Below the pieces are notes generated by a model. It ran no database searches and was not told where the DNA came from. It saw only the letters and a program-made list of their open reading frames with translations. This document shows positions 61,352 through 64,000 of a stretch of DNA of 64,000 bases, piece after piece. The stretch comes from Alkalicoccobacillus gibsonii (GTDB lineage Bacteria > Bacillota > Bacilli > Bacillales > Bacillaceae_D). A program made the translations under genes and the position numbers. Positions within the stretch are counted from its first letter, which is position 1. Each line of letters opens with the position of its first letter. The stretch spans positions 609,397 through 673,396 of the forward strand of contig NZ_JAEUZA010000003.1 of assembly GCF_016798245.1 (NCBI RefSeq), given 5' to 3'.

Positions 61352-63073
61352 ATGGTTAAGGTAGATAAGATTCATGCACAGGAAGGTCCTCCAAGTGATG
61401 TAGAACAAATAAAAGAAGAAAGCCATTATTTGCGTGGTTCACTAGCTGAAACGTTGGAGAGTCCTCTTTCAGCGGGAATTCCTGATTGGGATAATCGTTT
61501 AATGAAGTTTCACGGCAGTTACCTACAGGATGATCGGGATTTACGTAATGAACGCCGTAAGCAAAAATTGGAGCCAGCGTATCAATTTATGGTTCGAGTA
61601 AGAGCTCCAGGTGGTGTGGCAACTCCTGATCAGTGGCTAACGATGGATCGTTTAGCTAGAGAGTATGGGAACGGAACGTTAAAATTAACAACACGACAGG
61701 CGTTTCAAATGCATGGCATCCTTAAATGGAACATGAAAAAGAGCATTAAAGAGATTAATGATTCATTAATGGATACGCTAGCTGCATGTGGGGACGTAAA
61801 CCGTAATGTGATGAGTAACCCAAATCCATATCAATCTGAGATACACGGGGAAGTATATGAATGGGCACGTAAATTAAGTGATTATTTGTCTCCTCGTACA
61901 AGAGCGTACCATGAAATCTGGTTAGACGAAGAGAAGGTAGTGGATAGCTCAGCTGATGAAGAACAAGAGCCTATGTATGGGAAGTACTATTTGCCGAGAA
62001 AATTTAAAATTGGTATTGCGATTCCTCCTTCAAACGATGTAGATGTCTACTCACAAGATCTTGGTTTTATTGCAATCGTAGAAGACCGCAAGCTAAAAGG
62101 ATTTAATGTTGCAGTTGGTGGCGGAATGGGTATGACTCATGGAGATACGAATACATATCCCCAACTTTCACGCGTCATTGGTTTCTGTACACCAGACCAG
62201 CTGCTTGATGTAGCAGAAAAGATTATTACGATTCAAAGGGACTATGGAAATCGTTCGATTCGTAAATATGCTAGATTTAAGTATACAATTGATTCAAGAG
62301 GCCTTGAATGGGTGAAGCAAGAGCTGAATGATCGTTTAGGCTGGGAGCTTGAAACAGAGCGTGCATATCACTTCGAGCATAATGGTGACCGCTATGGCTG
62401 GGTTAAGGGAACGAACAATAAGTGGCATCTTACACTTTTTATTCAGAACGGGCGGATTGTAGATACTGACGATTATCCACTAATGACAGGTCTACGAGAG
62501 ATTGCATCCATTCATACGGGTGATTTCCGTATAAGTGCAAATCAAAACCTAGTCATTAGTAATGTGACAAGTCACAAAAAACGTAAAATAAACGAGTTGG
62601 TTGAAAAGTATGGTTTAACAGATGGCAAAGAATACTCTGCTCTTCGGAGAAATTCAATGTCCTGTGTTGCCCTACCAACCTGTGGGATGGCAATGGCAGA
62701 ATCAGAGAGATATCTGCCAGAGCTTATTACCAAGATCGATGTCTTATTAGAAGAATCCGGTTTAAAGGATGAAGAAATCGTTATCCGGATGGCTGGCTGT
62801 CCAAATGGGTGCTCACGGGCAGCGCTCGGTGAAATCGGCTTTATTGGTAAGGCTCCAGGTAAATACAATGTTTATTTAGGGGCAGGGTTTGCTGGAGAGA
62901 GATTAAGCAAGCTGTATAGGGAGAATATTGGAGAAGCTGAGATTCTGAGTGAACTCAAGCCAATCCTTGCTGATTATGCGAAGCATCGCGAGGATGGGGA
63001 ACACTTTGGTGACTTTGTGATTCGAGCAGGATATGTAGCTAAGGTGAATTCAGGAACGGATTTTCATGAATAG
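61352..63073 (+). CDS. cysI: Assimilatory sulfite reductase hemoprotein subunit
   Basis: 573-residue siroheme and [4Fe-4S] enzyme reducing sulfite to sulfide for cysteine synthesis. Cluster ligands lie in [10 protein letters not shown] (about residues 433-442) and [17 protein letters not shown] (about 475-490). [14 protein letters not shown] and the [11 protein letters not shown] segment are substrate- and siroheme-binding parts. GGAAGGAGAA lies 6 bases before the ATG. It is the second gene of cysJI, 20 bases after cysJ. Confidence 0.96.
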   Translation: MVKVDKIHAQEGPPSDVEQIKEESHYLRGSLAETLESPLSAGIPDWDNRLMKFHGSYLQDDRDLRNERRKQKLEPAYQFMVRVRAPGGVATPDQWLTMDRLAREYGNGTLKLTTRQAFQMHGILKWNMKKSIKEINDSLMDTLAACGDVNRNVMSNPNPYQSEIHGEVYEWARKLSDYLSPRTRAYHEIWLDEEKVVDSSADEEQEPMYGKYYLPRKFKIGIAIPPSNDVDVYSQDLGFIAIVEDRKLKGFNVAVGGGMGMTHGDTNTYPQLSRVIGFCTPDQLLDVAEKIITIQRDYGNRSIRKYARFKYTIDSRGLEWVKQELNDRLGWELETERAYHFEHNGDRYGWVKGTNNKWHLTLFIQNGRIVDTDDYPLMTGLREIASIHTGDFRISANQNLVISNVTSHKKRKINELVEKYGLTDGKEYSALRRNSMSCVALPTCGMAMAESERYLPELITKIDVLLEESGLKDEEIVIRMAGCPNGCSRAALGEIGFIGKAPGKYNVYLGAGFAGERLSKLYRENIGEAEILSELKPILADYAKHREDGEHFGDFVIRAGYVAKVNSGTDFHE

Positions 63074-63090
63074 TAGGTAGAAAGCCTTCT

Positions 63091-63120
63091 ATACAGCGCC
63101 TTTCTCGAAAGGCGCTGTAT
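63091..63120 (+). terminator. Rho-independent terminator of cysJI
   Basis: A perfect stem ATACAGCGCCTTTC/GAAAGGCGCTGTAT with a 2-base centre, followed by T-rich sequence. Confidence 0.88.
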
Positions 63121-63179
63121 TCTTAAAGTGTTTGAATTAATAAACTTTTAAAAAGTTGAAAGTTTTTTCGAGAAAACTA

Positions 63180-63208
63180 TTGCTGCTTTTAAATGAACAT
63201 GATATATT
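63180..63208 (+). promoter_or_regulatory. Promoter of the tRNA cluster
   Basis: TTGCTG (63180-63185), 17 bases, TATATT (63203-63208), about 75 bases before tRNA-Arg. The leader between shows only a short GTCG/CGAC hairpin. Confidence 0.65.
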
Positions 63209-63281
63209 ATTACTTGTCGTTAAGAGCGACACGATAACAACTGATCTTAAACAGGTTGCACGATGATTCACTTCATTGCAT

Positions 63282-63355
63282 GCGCCCGTAGCTCAACTGG
63301 ATAGAGTACTTGACTACGAATCAAGCGGTTAGAGGTTCGAATCCTCTCGGGCGCG
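63282..63355 (+). tRNA. tRNA-Arg (anticodon ACG)
   Basis: Cloverleaf with acceptor GCGCCCG/CGGGCGC, anticodon loop CTACGAA and T-loop GGTTCGAATCC. CCA is not encoded. It starts the tRNA group before the 16S gene. Confidence 0.95.
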
Positions 63356-63381
63356 CTTATCATTTTCTATTACATAGACTT

Positions 63382-63455
63382 CGGGAAGTAGCTCAGCTTG
63401 GTAGAGCACTTGGTTTGGGACCAAGGGGTCGCAGGTTCAAATCCTGTCTTCCCGA
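63382..63455 (+). tRNA. tRNA-Pro (anticodon TGG)
   Basis: Acceptor CGGGAAG/CTTCCCG, anticodon loop TTTGGGA, T-loop GGTTCAAATCC. CCA is not encoded. Confidence 0.95.
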
Positions 63456-63474
63456 TCATCATCTTTTATAACAC

Positions 63475-63548
63475 GCGGGTGTAGTTTAGTGGTAAAACCT
63501 CAGCCTTCCAAGCTGATGATGTGAGTTCGATTCTCATCACCCGCTCCA
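63475..63548 (+). tRNA. tRNA-Gly (anticodon TCC), CCA encoded
   Basis: Acceptor GCGGGTG/CACCCGC, anticodon loop CTTCCAA, T-loop AGTTCGATTCT. The discriminator T is followed by encoded CCA (63546-63548). Confidence 0.95.
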
Positions 63549-63591
63549 AATTATATATTTGGCAGAACGTGCTTTTTTTATGTCTTTTTTT

Positions 63592-63668
<77 letters not shown>

Positions 63669-63678
63669 AAAAAAGTTG

Positions 63679-63707
63679 TTGACAAACAAAACATTGTTTG
63701 ATAAAAT
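63679..63707 (+). promoter_or_regulatory. Strong rRNA operon promoter
   Basis: TTGACA (63679-63684) and TAAAAT (63702-63707) with 17 bases between; the spacer contains CAAACA/TGTTTG inverse arms. It starts 11 bases after the tRNA-Ile CCA. Confidence 0.88.
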
Positions 63708-63943
63708 AGAAAAGTCGCTAAGGTAAAGCGATCATAAGTTCTTTGAAAACTGAACAAAAGCCAAGCGTACGAAGAGATACACGATATCTCATAAGTATAA
63801 AAAAGTCGTAGCTTATGCTACGCAATTGGAAAGTTGATGGAGACATCAACGCCAATTAATGATCTTTGATTAAGTTCAGACACATCCTGTGTCTAACATC
63901 AAAGCCAGCACTTCGTGTGCTAGTGAGCAATCAACTCACCACT
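63708..63943 (+). other. rRNA leader with boxA-like antitermination site and hairpin series
   Basis: No gene is present. GTTCTTTGAAAACTGAAC (63738-63755) is the boxA-like element of Bacillus rRNA leaders. Perfect hairpins follow: CGTAGC/GCTACG (63807-63822); GTTGATG-GAGA-CATCAAC within AATTGG/CCAATT (63824-63857); AGACAC/GTGTCT within CTTTGAT/ATCAAAG (63864-63904); AGCAC/GTGCT with TTCG loop (63907-63921); GTGAG/CTCAC (63923-63939). They are expected to assist rRNA antitermination and processing. Confidence 0.8.
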
Positions 63944-64000
63944 TTTATGGAGAGTTTGATCCTGGCTCAGGACGAACGCTGGCGGCGTGCCTAATACATG
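63944..64000 (+). rRNA. rrs: 16S ribosomal RNA, 5' end (cut by window edge)
   Basis: TTTATGGAGAGTTTGATCCT and the following CTGGCTCAGGACGAACGCTG are the conserved 5' bases of bacterial 16S rRNA. Only 57 bases are inside the window. Confidence 0.97.

Overview
The window comes from a low-GC Gram-positive endospore-former of the Bacillaceae. Signs of this are strong AGGAGG-type ribosome sites, frequent TTG/GTG starts, the des-desK-desR thermosensor locus, a ydaO-type c-di-AMP riboswitch before ktrAB, cysJI, CcpA/LacI-type operators and a Bacillus-style rrn leader. The genus cannot be fixed from this sequence.

Layout. (1) 1-1.8 kb: end of a sugar ABC importer operon. (2) 1.9-3.9 kb: Nudix, 5'-nucleotidase-like, VOC and YesL-like genes. 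(3) 4.2-24.7 kb: a large glycan-use locus. It has an LplABC-type importer, a GH29 fucosidase, GH38 alpha-mannosidase, GH3 enzyme, membrane-anchored AraC regulator, GH125 alpha-mannosidase, two TIM-barrel isomerase-like proteins, three Gfo/Idh/MocA-type proteins and a second GH29. The set fits uptake and trimming of fucosylated, mannose-rich glycans of the N-glycan type, with a redox/isomerase module for an unusual sugar. (4) 24.7-29.6 kb: accessory genes, including a beta-lactamase-fold hydrolase behind a leader peptide and hairpin, a 40-residue hydrophobic peptide with a SigK-like promoter, an MpsC-family protein and a degenerate M50-like membrane protein. (5) 29.6-32.5 kb: des-desK-desR cold-shock membrane-fluidity system. 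(6) 32.5-36.1 kb: divergent nagAB and nagP for N-acetylglucosamine. (7) 36.1-44.6 kb: mixed enzymes, small regulators and a minisatellite-like repeat. (8) 44.7-52.8 kb: maltodextrin locus (GH13_20 enzyme divergent from malEFG, GH13_31 alpha-glucosidase and a LacI regulator) with LacI/CcpA-like operators. (9) 53.1-56.5 kb: trmO-like gene, then a c-di-AMP riboswitch controlling a stand-alone KdpD-type USP protein plus ktrA-ktrB. (10) 56.5-63.1 kb: thioredoxin-reductase-like gene divergent from an Rrf2 regulator, an ECF-like sigma factor with clpP, and cysJI. (11) 63.2-64 kb: tRNA-Arg, -Pro, -Gly and -Ile, an rRNA promoter and leader, and the first bases of 16S rRNA.

How it fits together. Three sugar ABC importers lack their own ATPase, which suggests one shared MsmX-type ATPase encoded elsewhere. 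Mannose and fucose released by the glycan locus and N-acetylglucosamine taken in by NagP would give complementary parts of the same glycans. The potassium locus shows up to three c-di-AMP-linked elements in one transcription unit. The most interesting candidates for undescribed biology are the paired isomerase/oxidoreductase module, the riboswitch-USP-KtrAB operon, the leader-peptide hairpin before the serine hydrolase, the sigma-ClpP pair and the degenerate M50-like protein.
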